A DNA stretch of 64,000 nt from Macropodus opercularis (GCA_030770545.1 CM061106.1:7059001-7123000), one strand, 5' to 3'; positions 11,344 to 22,809 are shown, counted from the first letter of the stretch. The notes: generated by a model not told the origin, from the letters alone. Program-made: numbers and translations.

Positions 11344-13127
11344 ATGGCCGGACGCCCCTGGGAGCAGCAGCGGCCTGGAGTCGGACACCAGCCCCGACCT
11401 CGTGCCGGTAGGTTTGGACACTAGCTTCCTTCTCTTTGCTAGAAAAATAACGAACTGTGTGTTAACTACTTACTATGTTATTATCACGTGTTAAATTTTC
11501 AGATTTTATTATTTACAATTTGGTCAAAAAGCCAAATGGCTGACGGGGCTTTTTTTTTGAATACAGACATAAACTATGTTGTCACTATGGAAACGAGAAA
11601 GCATGAATGTTGTGGTACAGTGAACGCAGCATCATGTGACGTCACCCTGTGTCCATTCAAAACAGCAGCTGCTGCATCATGAAACTTTACTTGATCCACA
11701 GTATTATGACAGATATTAGTAGTGAATGAATCAGTGAGTTCATGTTGAATGTAGTAGCTGAGTATAATTTATGGTGAACAACCATAAAACACTGATTCAC
11801 TACTTACTTTACTTTGTCTTTCTATTACTTTCAAAGGATTCATGTTCACAGTGATGGACACTGTAACATGTAGTGTAGTATAGGGTGATGTAATGTAATG
11901 TAGTGTTGTATAGTATCATTTAGTGTAATTAGTTTAGATTCACCATGAAATGTTTAGGATCTAGTTGGCGTGAAAATACTAATTCTGTAGTCTGGCTCCT
12001 CTGACTGACATTAGCTTGTTATGTTGGGACACAGAACTTTACTGTGAAGTGCCAACGTGCTGGGAACGTGTTACATGCTGATGCATGAGGTTCAGTTCCT
12101 GCGGTGTTGACAGTTAGTGGGTGGTAGGGATGTAAATGTGCTTTTCATGCTTTCCTGCCTCTTGTCTGTGCAGAATATGACGTTTGCTCTGTCACATTTC
12201 TCCCCAGGTGGCTGGTGGACTCCGCCCCCTGATGAGCGGGAGGGGGACGTGTGGATGGACGACGTGCTGCAGGCTGGTGGTGGAGCAGCCCATCTCCATC
12301 CTCCACCTCAGGGTTTCCGTGCACCACACATTGGAATGGACAGGAGAGAGCAGGCTCCTCCCATTCCTCCCATTCCTCCCTTTCACTTTCCTCCTTCTGT
12401 CCCTCACCCCTTCATCCCTCCCTTTGTTCGTCCTGCTCCTATTCCTCGTGTTGTTCGTCCTGCTCCTATTCCTCGTGTTGTTCGTCCTGCTCCTATCCCT
12501 CGTGTTGTTCGTCCTGCTCCTATCCCTCGTGTTGTTCCTCTTTCTCCTATCCCTCGTGTTGTTCGTCCTGCTCCTATCCCTCGTGTTGTTCGTCCTGCTC
12601 CTATTCCTCGTGTTGTTCGTCCTGCTCCTATCCCTCGTGTTGTTCGTCCTGCTCCTATCCCTCGTGTTGTTCCTCTTTCTCCTATCCCTCGTGTTGTTCG
12701 TCCTGCTCCTATCCCTCGTGTTGTTCGTCCTGCTCCTATTCCTCGTGTTGTTCCTCCTGCTCCTATTCCTCGTGTTGTTCCTCCTGCTCCTATTCCTCGT
12801 GTTGTTCCTCTTTCTCCTATCCCTCGTGTTGTTCGTCCTGCTCCTATCCCTCGTGTTGTTCCTCTTTCTCCTATCCCTCGTGTTGTTCGTCCTGCTCCTA
12901 TTCCTCGTGTTGTTCGTCCTGCTCCTATCCCTCGCTTTGTTCCTCTTTCTCCTATCCCTCGTGTTGTTCGTCCTGCTCCTATCCCTCGTGTTGTTCCTCC
13001 TGCTCCTATTTCTCGTGTTGTTCCTCCTGCTCCTATCCCTCGTCTTGTTCCTATTCCTCCCTTTGTTCCTCCTGACCCTGCTCGGAATCCAGAACATTTC
13101 TTCCGTCCCATTTCCCCTTGTTGCTAA
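11344..13127 (+). CDS. Proline-rich nonapeptide-repeat protein, unrecognised
   Basis: Exon 1 codes from the ATG at 11344 to 11407 and ends at a donor (g|gtaggt). Exon 2 begins at 12208 after 'ctccccag' and continues in the same frame to TAA at 13125-13127, giving 327 residues. The N-terminus (MAGRPWEQQ..., then WWTPPPDEREGDVWMDDV) is polar. Pro-rich linkers (PPIPPIPP) lead into 23 tandem copies of V-V-[RP]-[PL]-[AS]-P-I-P-R and a short tail. There is no signal peptide, membrane segment or known domain, and the protein should be disordered. An acceptor at 13154 suggests splicing to a third exon, but none of the GT dinucleotides I found in 13040-13130 joins to its acidic frame in phase. I do not recognise the family. 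Splice agreement and the upstream promoter support a real gene. Confidence 0.6.
12423..13043 (+). repeat. 27-bp coding minisatellite, 23 units
   Basis: The unit is ttc-cgt-cct-gct-cct style, 27 bp long, and encodes nine residues; 23 full units run without a frame change. Positions 3-5 vary: RPA, PLS or PPA. PLS units recur after blocks of four (units 5, 10, 15) and then more often (17, 20), so there is a higher-order period near 135 bp in the first two-thirds. Because 27 is a multiple of three and the unit lacks stops in most frames, long frames also appear in other phases and on the minus strand; those are shadows. Confidence 0.95.
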
Positions 13128-13154
13128 CGTTGGCCCCTCTCTTTCTGTTTTTAG

Positions 13155-13424
13155 GGACCTCTACCCTGCAGCTGCCCTGATGGACAGTACTCCTCCTGAG
13201 GAGCTTTCTACCATCGACTATAACGATGATGGAGCCAGCACGTTTGGCTCCATTGAAAGCTTCCAGGAGGAGGACGACCATAGGGGCCATAGGTTCCCCC
13301 ACAAAGAGAAGCAGGGAAGGAGGTGACGAGGCGGGACCGTCCTCCAAGAGGCAGAGGCGGCCTGACAGCGACTCTGACTGAGGTCAGAGGTGCTGCTGTT
13401 CTCTGTGCCGCCTGCAGAAAGTAA
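13155..13424 (+). other. Candidate downstream exon of the proline-rich gene
   Basis: It begins after 'tttctgtttttag' and ends at a donor (aaag|gttagt, 13425). One frame reads DLYPAAALMDSTPPEELSTI... through an acidic stretch to a stop at 13326. A second frame ends with the nuclear-localisation-like KRQRRPDSDSD and a stop at 13381. A one-base change between them would merge both, so a frameshift or an alternative reading is possible. A further acceptor lies at 13502. Confidence 0.45.
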
Positions 13425-13679
13425 AGGTTAGTACAAGCTTCTTCTCAAAACACAAAGATCAATATAATATTAATGTGCTGTTACTAACGTTTGTGTTCTA
13501 GTTTTTCTCCTCCTTGAACCGACACCTTATCGCGGTGGAGGAGTTTGTGTGCCCGAATGATCCTAGGAGCTATGTTGTCTGGCCTAAATGCCCCTGGTAG
13601 GGTCTCCATGACAACCAGCTCCTAGGAGACGGGCCAGACTAAGAGCGGTTCATCTCTCTCAGTAGGAGCCGGTGCCATG

Positions 13680-13775
13680 TAGGTCATGTAGCAGTGGAGA
13701 GGTGTTGCTGGCACGTCCCACCAGGAGGAGGCCCAGAGGAAAACCAGGACTCACTAGAGGCAACGCTAAAGGTCA
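13680..13775 (+). mobile_element. RTE-like LINE C-terminal fragment
   Basis: 'gaggtgttgctggcacgtcc' followed by 'caccaggaggaggcccag' matches the conserved 3' coding end of a common fish LINE (Arg/Pro-rich ARPTRRRPRGKPG-like reading). It is only about 95 bp long and truncated at both sides. Confidence 0.6.
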
Positions 13776-13969
13776 CTACACACTGATGCTGACACGTGGT
13801 ACTGATGGTGTTTTATTTATTGCTTCATGACATTTATAGAAAGTCCTGAAAGGCCACTTTCTGAGCAGCTGGACTCAGCAGCATCTTTCTTTTCTCACCC
13901 CATAACCTTGGTTAATGTATATGTGTTGTTTTCATGAGCACGTTCGTGACTCTTTCATCCTGCCTTCTT

Positions 13970-14440
13970 TCAGGACCAGTACAGAACCATGGCTCAGCCC
14001 TGCAGGATGGTGGAGTGGTGTGACAGCCCCTGCAGCTGAACGTGGGAAGAACCAAAGTGATGCTGACGTTCTCCAACAGACAGCACATCAGCCAGGAGCA
14101 CCGGCATCATCATCATCATCTACGATGAGATGGCTCCAGAATTATTGGACTAGCAGTCAGAGCCCTCTCCACCCTCCACCTTTGACCCTAGGGACTCACT
14201 CACGGCCTGGACGCCCCCTCACACCCCCACCCCTTTACCCCAACCACCACCCAAGCTCAGCTACCAGCCTCCACACTAGAACCCTCTTCAGCCCTAACTC
14301 CCACTTCCTCCCATAGACTCATGGACTCTCAAGCTGATCATCTGTGTAATACAGGAGCATACAGAGATTTTGTTTTACTATCTGCCTCAAACTTCCCCCT
14401 GGGGACAAATAAAGTGTTTTGAACTGAACTGAACTGACAA
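13970..14440 (+). mobile_element. L2/CR1-type LINE 3' end, internally deleted
   Basis: A reverse-transcriptase fragment (MVEWCD, then LQLNVGRTKVMLTFS, near 14010-14095) is joined to a non-coding 3' end that reads 'gggacaaataaagtgtttt' and closes with a (TGAAC)n tail at about 14420-14437. Short tandem 3' tails of this kind are typical of L2/CR1 elements. The frame is broken and most of the ORF is missing. Confidence 0.7.
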
Positions 14441-14877
14441 AGGTGATGTCTTCATGTGATGTCTTAGCATTTTTCAGGTCTTTGTTTAAGAGGTTGAAGC
14501 AGAAGCTCCAGGGACACTTCAGACACTTTTGCTTTATATCCAAATAACTTCAGATAAATAGGTGATGTTTGTATGTAGACGGTAAATTAACAGTAGAAAC
14601 ATTTTTATCACACTGGAAGCAGAAAATGAAAAGCAACTGTACAGTTTGCTGAAACAAAAACAATGCAGGGCCTTAAAATACCCGTCTCTGAAGACAAAGC
14701 CTAAGCAGGACGGTTCTACCACAGAGTCAACGCTCAACAACAGGGTGACGAGCTTTGGTCGATCACATTCTCCTGGTAACAGGAGCATCCCACTGCTGAG
14801 ACACAAAGCAACACAGAGACATAGAGGTGAACAGACGCTGAACATTGTTCCATCCCAGCACTAAACACACTCTGAAC

Positions 14878-15406
14878 ACGCTGTGCTCTCATGGATTCAG
14901 CTCTGCCCTCAGTCCCTTCATGGACGTCTGCTGTCCTGGACGCAGTCTGTGGCCAGAGGTCAGACCTCTGCTCTACCAGCAGCATCTACTGCACAGAAAC
15001 CTCCAGACTTCAACACCAGATCCTGGAGGAGACGGAGCCTTTCCACAGCAGTGTGGCCCTGCAGCCAGTCTCCTACCAGCTGGAGGAAGAGGGACAGACA
15101 GAGCAGCTGTCTGTCAGGCAGGTGGGCAGGAAGCTGACAGAGAAGAAGCAGGAGGACGGGAAAGACTCCTACTCTGCCAGACTGCAGGAGTTCAGACAGG
15201 AGTTGGATCTGCCTGAAGGACTGAACCCTGAAGCCGTCAGCTGCTCCACGGATCCAGACGGGAAGCTCCACATCCAGGCAGCCAAAGCTCCGAGTGTAGA
15301 GGAGGCTGAGAGAGAGGAGCTCAGAGAAAACACACAGAAGCAGCAGCTCAAGCATCAACCTGATCACAGTGATGATGGACCAATCACAGCAACGTTTGGT
15401 TTGTAG
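14878..15406 (+). pseudogene. hsp30-type small heat-shock protein pseudogene
   Basis: Intronless and about the length of teleost hsp30 genes, which are ATP-independent chaperones of the cytosol with an alpha-crystallin domain. The N-terminal frame reads LCSHGFSSALSPFMD and RSLWPEVRPLLYQQ from 14881; the codon where the initiator should be is ACG (14878-14880). The frame then shifts by one near 15010 to LQHQILEETEPF, SVALQPVSYQL, LSVRQVGRKL and EFRQELDLPEGLNPEAVSC. Compared with the family, about ten residues are missing before LSVRQVGRKL and about five after it, so the beta-strand core is incomplete. The ATG at 14891 opens the second frame, but that product would lack the normal N-terminus. 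I judge it non-functional. Confidence 0.85.
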
Positions 15407-17100
15407 GAAGGTGAACTCATGTCCTCAGAGGCTTTGACATGTTGAATAGAAGCATTTTGTTAAACCAGAAAACCAAATCTGTGTTTGCTCATATTTAATA
15501 ATCTCACTGTCCAGCTGTTGGCAAACCTGGAGGCGATCAGTGAAACCAGAGTCGCCTTTGTTCACAGGCAGCGTCAGCATCAGAATAGTGACGTCAGGTT
15601 GAGGTCTGTGGACGTTTGCAGGACTCTGGGACAAATGTACAAATACATTCAGTTTGTGATCCAGATGTTCAGATGTCTGTCAGCTCTGTGTTTACAGCTC
15701 ATCCAGCTCCTGCCTGTTGTTCTGTTAATATTCACCCTGAATATTAAGAAATAAAGGATCTGTCACATATTTTGTGTAATAATTCAGTTTATAACACTGC
15801 TACACGCTGGATTCATTTCTATTGAAAACATTCTCTTCCAATGACGCGATGAATAGTTTTCAGGATTAGGATAAACTCTTTTACCGTTTAAACCATCCAA
15901 CATCATATCCTAACAAACGTCTATATGGATAAATGTAAACACGCTTTCATTTAAATAAAACCTCTGAAGTGTCAGTCAGACATGAAGGAATATGCAGAGT
16001 TAGTCTTTTCTTCCAGCTTTAATAAAAGAGACATTTTCATTCTGTGACATTAACTCATTTGCGTTGGACAGTGTCCAGTATCAGACGTATGTGGACTCTC
16101 CCAGTTCTCCTGTTGAGAGATGTCGCTCCGGTCGTTGGAGGGAACCTCTAGAAGGCCCAGCGGAGGCTTTGACACCAGAACTGGACGTCTGCTGTGTTGG
16201 TTTTGTCTTTCTCCCCCTCAGAACTCTGGACTGCTCACCTCAGATTCTGCTCCTCTCACGCTCCAGTCCTCTGGTGACGACCCAGCTGGGGCGTGTTCAC
16301 CCTCATCCTCTGACGAGATCACGGTTGAGACGGTTCCAGTCCCCTCGCTCCTAGTTCACTTCACTGGTCCTGATGAAATTCCAGCGTTTGATTGGTTCGT
16401 AATTAACCACACAATTATTTTCAAAATCAAAGCACACCTTGATTAAAACCTCAAATAGACCAACTGAATACTGAGAATTCAATCTAATACTTGGACATTG
16501 TGATGGTTAGTGACAATGTTTGTACAGGGTCATGATTCAACTCATGCTTCCTCCTGCTCCATTCAAAATAAAAGTGACATTAAAATGTTAAGACTTAAAT
16601 TTAATAGAGATTATAATTATGGTTAGATAATTCTGGACAGTAATTAAAAGGCTATTCTTAATGTTAATAACCTGCTTCAACAATTCTCATGTCCTTTCAA
16701 AATATATTCAGTTACTGACAATTGAGCTTGTGCTTTATGCTGATGCTGAGAGGAATGTGTCTGAACACACAGCATCAGTGTTGTTGTGCTTGGGTTTGAA
16801 CGTTAATATTTACAACCACAGATATAAATGTGCAGTCATTACATTTGTAGTTTGTATCATTCATTTATTTTATTTATTTATGTTCTGGTCTATAACATCT
16901 TAGGGAAACCTGCACAGTTTAATCCAATCCAATGTGTGACATCAGTAACAAACGTAAAGACCAACTATCACCTTAAAAACTGTTCCTGTATTGGAGCAGC
17001 CTGTGCAGTGGCCCCAACAAAATGGCCAGTGAGCGTCCGATGAATCAACAGATGAAACCCAGCCTCTAACGTCCCAACACTCCACCACCTATAAAGGCTG
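15407..17100. other. Intergenic spacer with one unassigned frame
   Basis: Mostly AT-rich. A 108-codon frame at 16120-16446 (starts MSLRSLEGTSRR; contains SSSDEITVETVPVPS) has no family I recognise. It contains an internal acceptor-like 'tttctccccctcag', so part may be an old exon. No other feature was seen. Confidence 0.4.
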
Positions 17101-17128
17101 CATTAAGGCCTGACCCATGGCTGAGCCA

Positions 17129-19120
17129 TCACTGTCCACCGTTGGGCCGAACGTCGGCGTAGTTCTTGACCAGCTGGGAGATCCTGACCACTTTGATGTC
17201 CGATGGCACTTGATGATAATCGGACGACAGATACTCTGGAGACAGCACCTTAGTGGGTTTGTTGTACAGCAGGTACCTGCAGGACAGAGACGCAGGTGTG
17301 ATATATGTATGTGGGACATGAAGGTTTCTGACACAGCGTGAATCAAACTAGCAGGTACATAAAGTACGAGTCTGGGTTTCAACATGAATAAGAAGAAACA
17401 CGAATAAACGTGTGTGGGAATGAAAAGTGACACCGCACTTGTTGAGGTGACTCTTCCTGCCACACAGCTTCAATGTGGTTCTTGGCGTCGGCCTGTGACT
17501 GATCGTAACAGTATCTGAAAAAGGGAGAGAGTTTTGACTCCAATGGTAGAAAGTAATCAAATCAGCTAAATTAATCTAAACATCAGTTAAAAAACTGACT
17601 CTTTGACAACAACGAGTGGCCTGATAAGCAGCAATGAATAAGCTCCACTAGCTGCAGTAGCAGATGATTCCACCTTCATGTGCTTGTTTCCCGGACCAGC
17701 TTGTCCATGTCCTCCAGGTCTCCCACACGGCAGCAGTGTAGTAGTATCTCCCTCGTCATTAGGGACGTACGCCGTGGATTCCTGGCGACGCTCGGAAGGG
17801 AACTTATTTCTCGTCGTCTACGGACAAAAGGGAGGAATTAAGAACAAGAGCAGGAAGCTGCAGCTGCCACAGCAGTGGAAATGCTGAAAACATCATATGT
17901 GCACATGCTCTGTACAGAAATAGTCTGTTTGCAGGAGTAAAATGAGTGAGATGGCGTCTGAGCGGACGAGACGCTTCCTGCCTCTGCACCTTCAGTGTTT
18001 TCTAGTTGGTTGCTTTGTGGGCTCTGGCAGCATCGTGCACAATAAGCCTTATACTTCATGGCCCTTCTACTTAGAGTCTGTATCACACTCCAGGATTTCA
18101 GCTGTTCTCTCAAAGGAACCACAGTGAAACCTTGTAGTAGCCTCGGTGAAGCACAGCTGACAGTCGGCTGAGAGACTCGGCCCCAAAGAGGTTGTGGAAG
18201 ACGCTGTCGATGTCCATCATGAAAAGGTGGTCGGCTTCATTACGGATCTGAAAACAGGAAACACGAAGGAATAAGAGCAACACAGAGAGATTTGATTAAA
18301 GGTATAAATAAAAGACAACAATTAGCATTTTTACATTTAACTTATTCCATTAGTGAGTCATGACCCGTTCTTGTTAAAAGAGACCAAGGTTTTCTAGCAG
18401 GAACCACTCAGACGTGTCAGACTTGGCGTCAGGCCCCGTTCAGCAGCGTTTACCTGCTTGTGGATGGTGACTGTGGCCCACTTCATCCTCCCGAGCACCA
18501 CATCCTGCAGCGCTTTGCACTGGGCACAGACACAACAGAGACGCTCCGGCCTTCACCCATCTCAACCTGAGCCAGATGAGAAAACGCAGGACGAACGGCA
18601 TGAAGTCAGGACGTGACAGACTCTTGCTGCGTTTGATTCAGGTTGACAAACACACTGTCAACGGCAGCAAACGATGGAGCAACATTAGACAGGACACAAT
18701 GTGCCTCACGGGTGGAGTTTCACCAGAGTTTGTCCAGCAAAGCCTCTGCATTGACCTGAGTTTGTTGCAGGTGTGTGTCACTACATAAATGAACGACTCA
18801 CTGTGGGAACATCTCTCTCATGGTCTGTGTAGATGTAGTACGTGACCCTGAAGTCAACTAAAAAGTGCTTTTCACTGACTCCAGGAAGGCCCTCAGGAAA
18901 CGGGTGTATCTGTCCACATGAAAGAATGAATGATTAGTTTATGACACATGGAAAAGCATCATATAGTTGGTGCCTGTGCACATACTTGCCAACAGCAAAC
19001 ACCACCACAGCAATGCGTGGCTCCATTTTCTGATAGATGGCGTCAATAACCACAGGATCAAAGGTTCCCTCCCAAACCAGGGGAACATTCCAGTTGGTCA
19101 CTGGGTTCACGTCAGTGCGT
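17129..19120 (-). pseudogene. GT6-family glycosyltransferase (ABO/GBGT1-like), decayed
   Basis: Minus-strand exons in order: 19120-18986 (VPLVWEGTF, AVVVFAVGK), 18909-18802 (VTYYIYTDHERDVP), 18519-18454 (LQDVVLGRMKW), 18247-18131 (ADHLFMMDIDSVFHNLFGAE), 17815-17690 (ERRQESTAYVP.DEGD), 17517-17440 (IEAVWQEES) and 17276-17129 (KPTKVLSPEYL, stop TGA). GT6 enzymes are Golgi type II membrane proteins that add alpha-1,3 GalNAc or Gal. DID in 'MMDIDSVF' is the metal-binding DXD motif. All exons have good splice sites. Frame changes lie near 18870, 17747, 17730 and 17452, so no full enzyme can be made. N-terminal and membrane-anchor exons were not identified; 19800-19860 is a weak candidate for one of them. 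Confidence 0.85.
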
Positions 19121-19945
19121 CTGGGAGAGTAAAGAACGTCCTGAGAGCGTGAGCTTGAACAGTAGCAACATCTGAACGTTTCACCTGCTGAAAGGCTGGT
19201 TCAGCCAATAAACAACGTGACGTCTGACAAAGCACAAAGTGACGTCTCAACTAAACAGGAATTAGATGGTGTCATTAAAACAACAGAAGAAGCCCAACGC
19301 TTCTATTAAATGTGTTTACAACCTGAAATCACATCGTCTTTAAAGCTTTTCCTCACGTTCCATAAGCTGGATGTTATTATTGCTCAGCTCACCCTTTGTG
19401 TGCGCTTGGCTGATCATACTTTACTCTGGAAAAGAGCAGAGATCACATCAACACAGGTCGTAGTCAAAGGTCCACAAACTAAAACCACTATCCTACAGAC
19501 AGCACATGTGACTCTCTGCGGGTCCAGGACCTGCTGTGTGGCAGAGCCAGCATGCGTTTAGACATGATGCTCCAGTTACTGCAGCATCAGTTTGAGCAGA
19601 GCTGGAGTCACTTCTTCCTCTTCCTGTTTCATGTTCGTCTGGACGTTATGACCGTTTGCTGACTGTCTGAATAGTTTCCATCAAGGCAAAGGTGGAGACA
19701 CATGTAAGTTAAAGTGGGTTTGAACATGTTTGCGTGTTTTACCAAGTTTATGTGTCAGCTTTCCAACGCTCCACTTGTTGTTTCATTTCACTGAACCTAC
19801 CTCTGGAAGAATGAGGCGTTTCCTGAGAAGGAGACGTAGATCCCCCTGTGAAGAAACACACGACACAACACTGTATAAAACAAGACATTACACAATACAC
19901 AATAGGCGCCAAACCGCAATGAGTCTTCTCCAGTAATTTGATGTA

Positions 19946-20085
19946 TTGCAGACCACGAGACTCAATATCAGCATAAGGCTCTACAATAAATGGGTCTTCA
20001 AAATTCTTCTCCTCACCTACAAAGCTCTTCATAATAAAGCTCCATCTCATCTTAAAGACCTCCAACAACAACCAGAACTAGAATG
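19946..20085 (+). mobile_element. LINE ORF2 C-terminal fragment
   Basis: The reading FKILLLTYKALHNKAPSHLK matches the conserved segment after the RT domain in L2/CR1-type LINEs. It is a single short fragment, with no 5' part nearby. Confidence 0.7.
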
Positions 20086-20189
20086 TGGATCCTGGAAATG
20101 TGGTTTGACATGTCAGGATCGGTCTGAGGCTCTTATCCAAAACAACAGACCTGAGCTTCTCTTTGTCAGCTTAGTCTCTTAGACAACTG

Positions 20190-20655
20190 TCATTGTCTTG
20201 TTGTTGTGACAATGAACCTGACGAGTCAGAGGATCAAAACACTGTGGACACATAGAAATGGAGGAGAACTGGTCAGATCACTAATTCAATAAGGAAGTGA
20301 AGTGGAAGAAGCTGCTGTGATGTGGATTTTGGACATTAATGACGAGAAATGGGACGTTACTCACTTTGGCTGCGACTAGAGGGACCAGTGCTGCGATGAC
20401 GTGTGACGTGCACCTGCACCCTTGGACGCACTGATACTCCTGCAGAAGGAAACAAAAGAAGCAAGTGTTAGTGGAAATCGTTGGACACATGACACACAAA
20501 CACCTTTGCTTTCTAGGTTTGCTGAGTGTTGGGGCTTAGTCGTACTTTCAGGTTCACCTTCAGACACTTCTGCACTGAACCTCCAGGAACCAGGTCCAGC
20601 AAACACCTGGTGCAGTCGTAACATGTCAGCGACTGCATCCCACATCTGCAAAATG
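20190..20655 (-). pseudogene. USP-like finger exons, copy 3
   Basis: Minus-strand blocks correspond to the Cys-rich finger exons of copy 1. Block 20650-20520 reads CGMQSLTCYDCTRCLLDL, then GGSVQKCL. Block 20455-20370 reads EYQCVQGCRCTSHV, then VAAK before a donor. Block 20245-20190 carries the HNNK-type segment. It has diverged and lacks the catalytic Cys exon. It is linked to copy 2 by near-identical intron sequence (compare 20205-20375 with 21805-21980). Confidence 0.65.
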
Positions 20656-20699
20656 ACAGGAATGTTAAATGTAATAATAATATTCAATGTCGACTGGAC

Positions 20700-21545
20700 A
20701 TTTCACCACCTATCCATGGATGGGTTCACAGCAGAGGACTCAAAAGACAAGTGGTTAAAGAACCTCTCTGACAGGGAACTTTCCCTTTTCTGGCTAAAGG
20801 CCTTAACTTTGCTATCACACCCAAGGAGGTTCCTGTCGTGGATTTTATCACAGCCACAGAATCTGCCATTTGGAAAAACAACTTACCATCGTCAGAAGCT
20901 GAACAACTACGGCTCAAAGTCTCTGCTGCCCTGGCCAGTGCACAACCACCACAACCCAACCTCACCAGGCAGGAGAGGAGTGCGCTCACAGCCCTCAGCA
21001 GGCACCAAACCATCACCACACTGCCTGCGGACAAAGGAAGGTGCACTGTCCTACTGAACATGAACACAGCAGACCACCATCAAAAAGTCAGCTCACTGTT
21101 AGAGGACCAACACACTTAGGAGAAGCTGAAAAGAGACCCCACCAGCAGCTACAAAAAGAAAATCATAGCTCATCTCAAAGAGCTGGAAACGGACCAGACC
21201 ATCGACAGGATGACATACCACCGCCTGCATCCTGGAGAGGCCACTCCCTGCATTTATGGACTTCCTAAGATCCACAAAGAGGGAGCCCCGCTCAGACCCA
21301 TAATCAGCAGCATCAACTCGGTCACATATAACATTGCCAAACACTTGGCCACCGTCCTGACGCCTCTGGTGGGACACACAGACCATCAATTCACAACAAG
21401 CCAAGGTCAGAGGACTGAAACTGGAAATGGATGAAACCGTGGTTTCCTTCAATGTTACATCACTCTTCACCAGCATCCCCACCAGTGACGCCTTAACAGC
21501 CGTTAGGAAAAGACTGGAGGAAGCTGTAGGCCACAAATGGTGACC
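20700..21545 (+). mobile_element. Penelope-like element, RT fragment
   Basis: Plus-strand frames carry Penelope-like RT signatures in order: 'TLPADKGRCTVLLNM' (about 21020), 'EKLKRDPTSSYKKK' (21122), 'CIYGLPKIHKEGAPLRPIIS' (21250) and 'VVSFNVTSLFTSIPT' (21440). Stops and frame changes separate them, so the element is dead. It sits between copies 2 and 3 of the USP-like exons and probably inserted there. Confidence 0.85.
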
Positions 21546-21789
21546 TGTGAATAGTGGTGACCAGCAGGTAACGAGTCATTGTCTGGAAAAAAGCACAATT
21601 AACCAACAACAAATACATCTACACGTTCAATATCACAGCAAATGGATTTTACCAGATACTTTCTGACTGTTTCACAATAACTATTGTCCTCAGGTAGTTG
21701 TATAACGAACTGGACCTTTTCTTTACTGAAGCTCATTCTTACCTTCTGACGGCTGCTGGAAATCGACAGTTTCCTCCCTTGACGGCTTG

Positions 21790-22520
21790 GCGAGGATCCT
21801 CACTGTCATTGTCTTGTTGTTGTGACAATGAACCTGACGAGTCAGAGGATCAAAATACTGCGGACACAAAGAAATGGAGGAGAGCTGGTCAGATCACTAA
21901 TTCAATAAGGAAGTGAAGTGGATGAAGCTGCTGTGATGTGGATTTTGGACATTTAAGACGAGAAATGGGACGTTACTCACTGGGAATGAAGCTACAGTGA
22001 CCAGTGCTCCGATGACGTGTGACCACCAAACCGGCGTCCACTCGCTGGTACACAATCAACGTTATTTACAGTCTCACCCTAAGGCCTGGGCAGTGATGTT
22101 TTCTTCACTGGTTACTGGCCACAAGTCCCTATTGGTTCTCACCACCAGATACCCAGACTCTGCCACAGGATGGTGGTTTGACTGTATTTGACTCTCTTCT
22201 GGTCCTTAGCATCTTTTTGTAGTCAAACAGCTGGAGCAGTTGTTATTCGTCATGGACTGCATCCCACAGCCCCAAACAACATGACAGGTTAAAGAAACAG
22301 CAATAATAATAATCATTCATTCACAGCTTTAATTGTTACATCTGCACCACATTGTAATGAGGCAAATATTTCTCACTGAATTCTTACCGATAGCAGGACC
22401 TGGTGCTCAACATCTGACAAGTCACGTGAGAAGCATGACAGGTGTGTTTTCTGAGAAACAAGGCTTCGGCGTCGTAGTCGCTGTAGCATAATCACAATCT
22501 CACAATTGGAATGACCTGAG
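21790..22520 (-). pseudogene. USP-like finger exons, copy 2
   Basis: Three blocks recall copy 1. Block 22500-22390 has a Cys/His-rich reading ending in STRSCYR where copy 1 ends STVTCSR. Block 22020-21985 has a degraded finger. Block 21870-21785 reads CHNNKTMTVR where copy 1 has FNGNKMVKVR. Between 22030 and 22200 an insert resembles 29500-29590 of the LTR element. Confidence 0.55.
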
Positions 22521-22809
22521 AACAAACACAACATTTGTTTATGAATTCATAAAACCTGAGTTGACCTCACAGTTGACTGTAACACAAACAAACACTTACC
22601 ATAATCAGCTGTAGGCCCTAAATGGCTGATAGTGGTGACAAGCAAGTAACAAGCTGTCTGGAAAATAGCACAGTTAACAAACAACCATTAGATTTACACA
22701 TTCAATAGTCCAGCAAATGTATTTTACCACTTACTTTCTAAGTGTCTCACTATAATCATTGTTATCACATCATTGTGTAATGAACCGGGCCTTTACTGAA
22801 GCTCTGCCC

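Noticed and set aside
12423..13043. CRISPR-like array
   Set aside because: Units are contiguous with no unique spacers, and the sequence is eukaryotic coding minisatellite.
12192..13111. Long minus-strand and alternative plus-strand frames over the 27-bp array (up to 380 codons)
   Set aside because: The 27-bp unit has no stop in most frames, so long shadows are expected. Only the Pro-rich plus frame joins exon 1 in phase.
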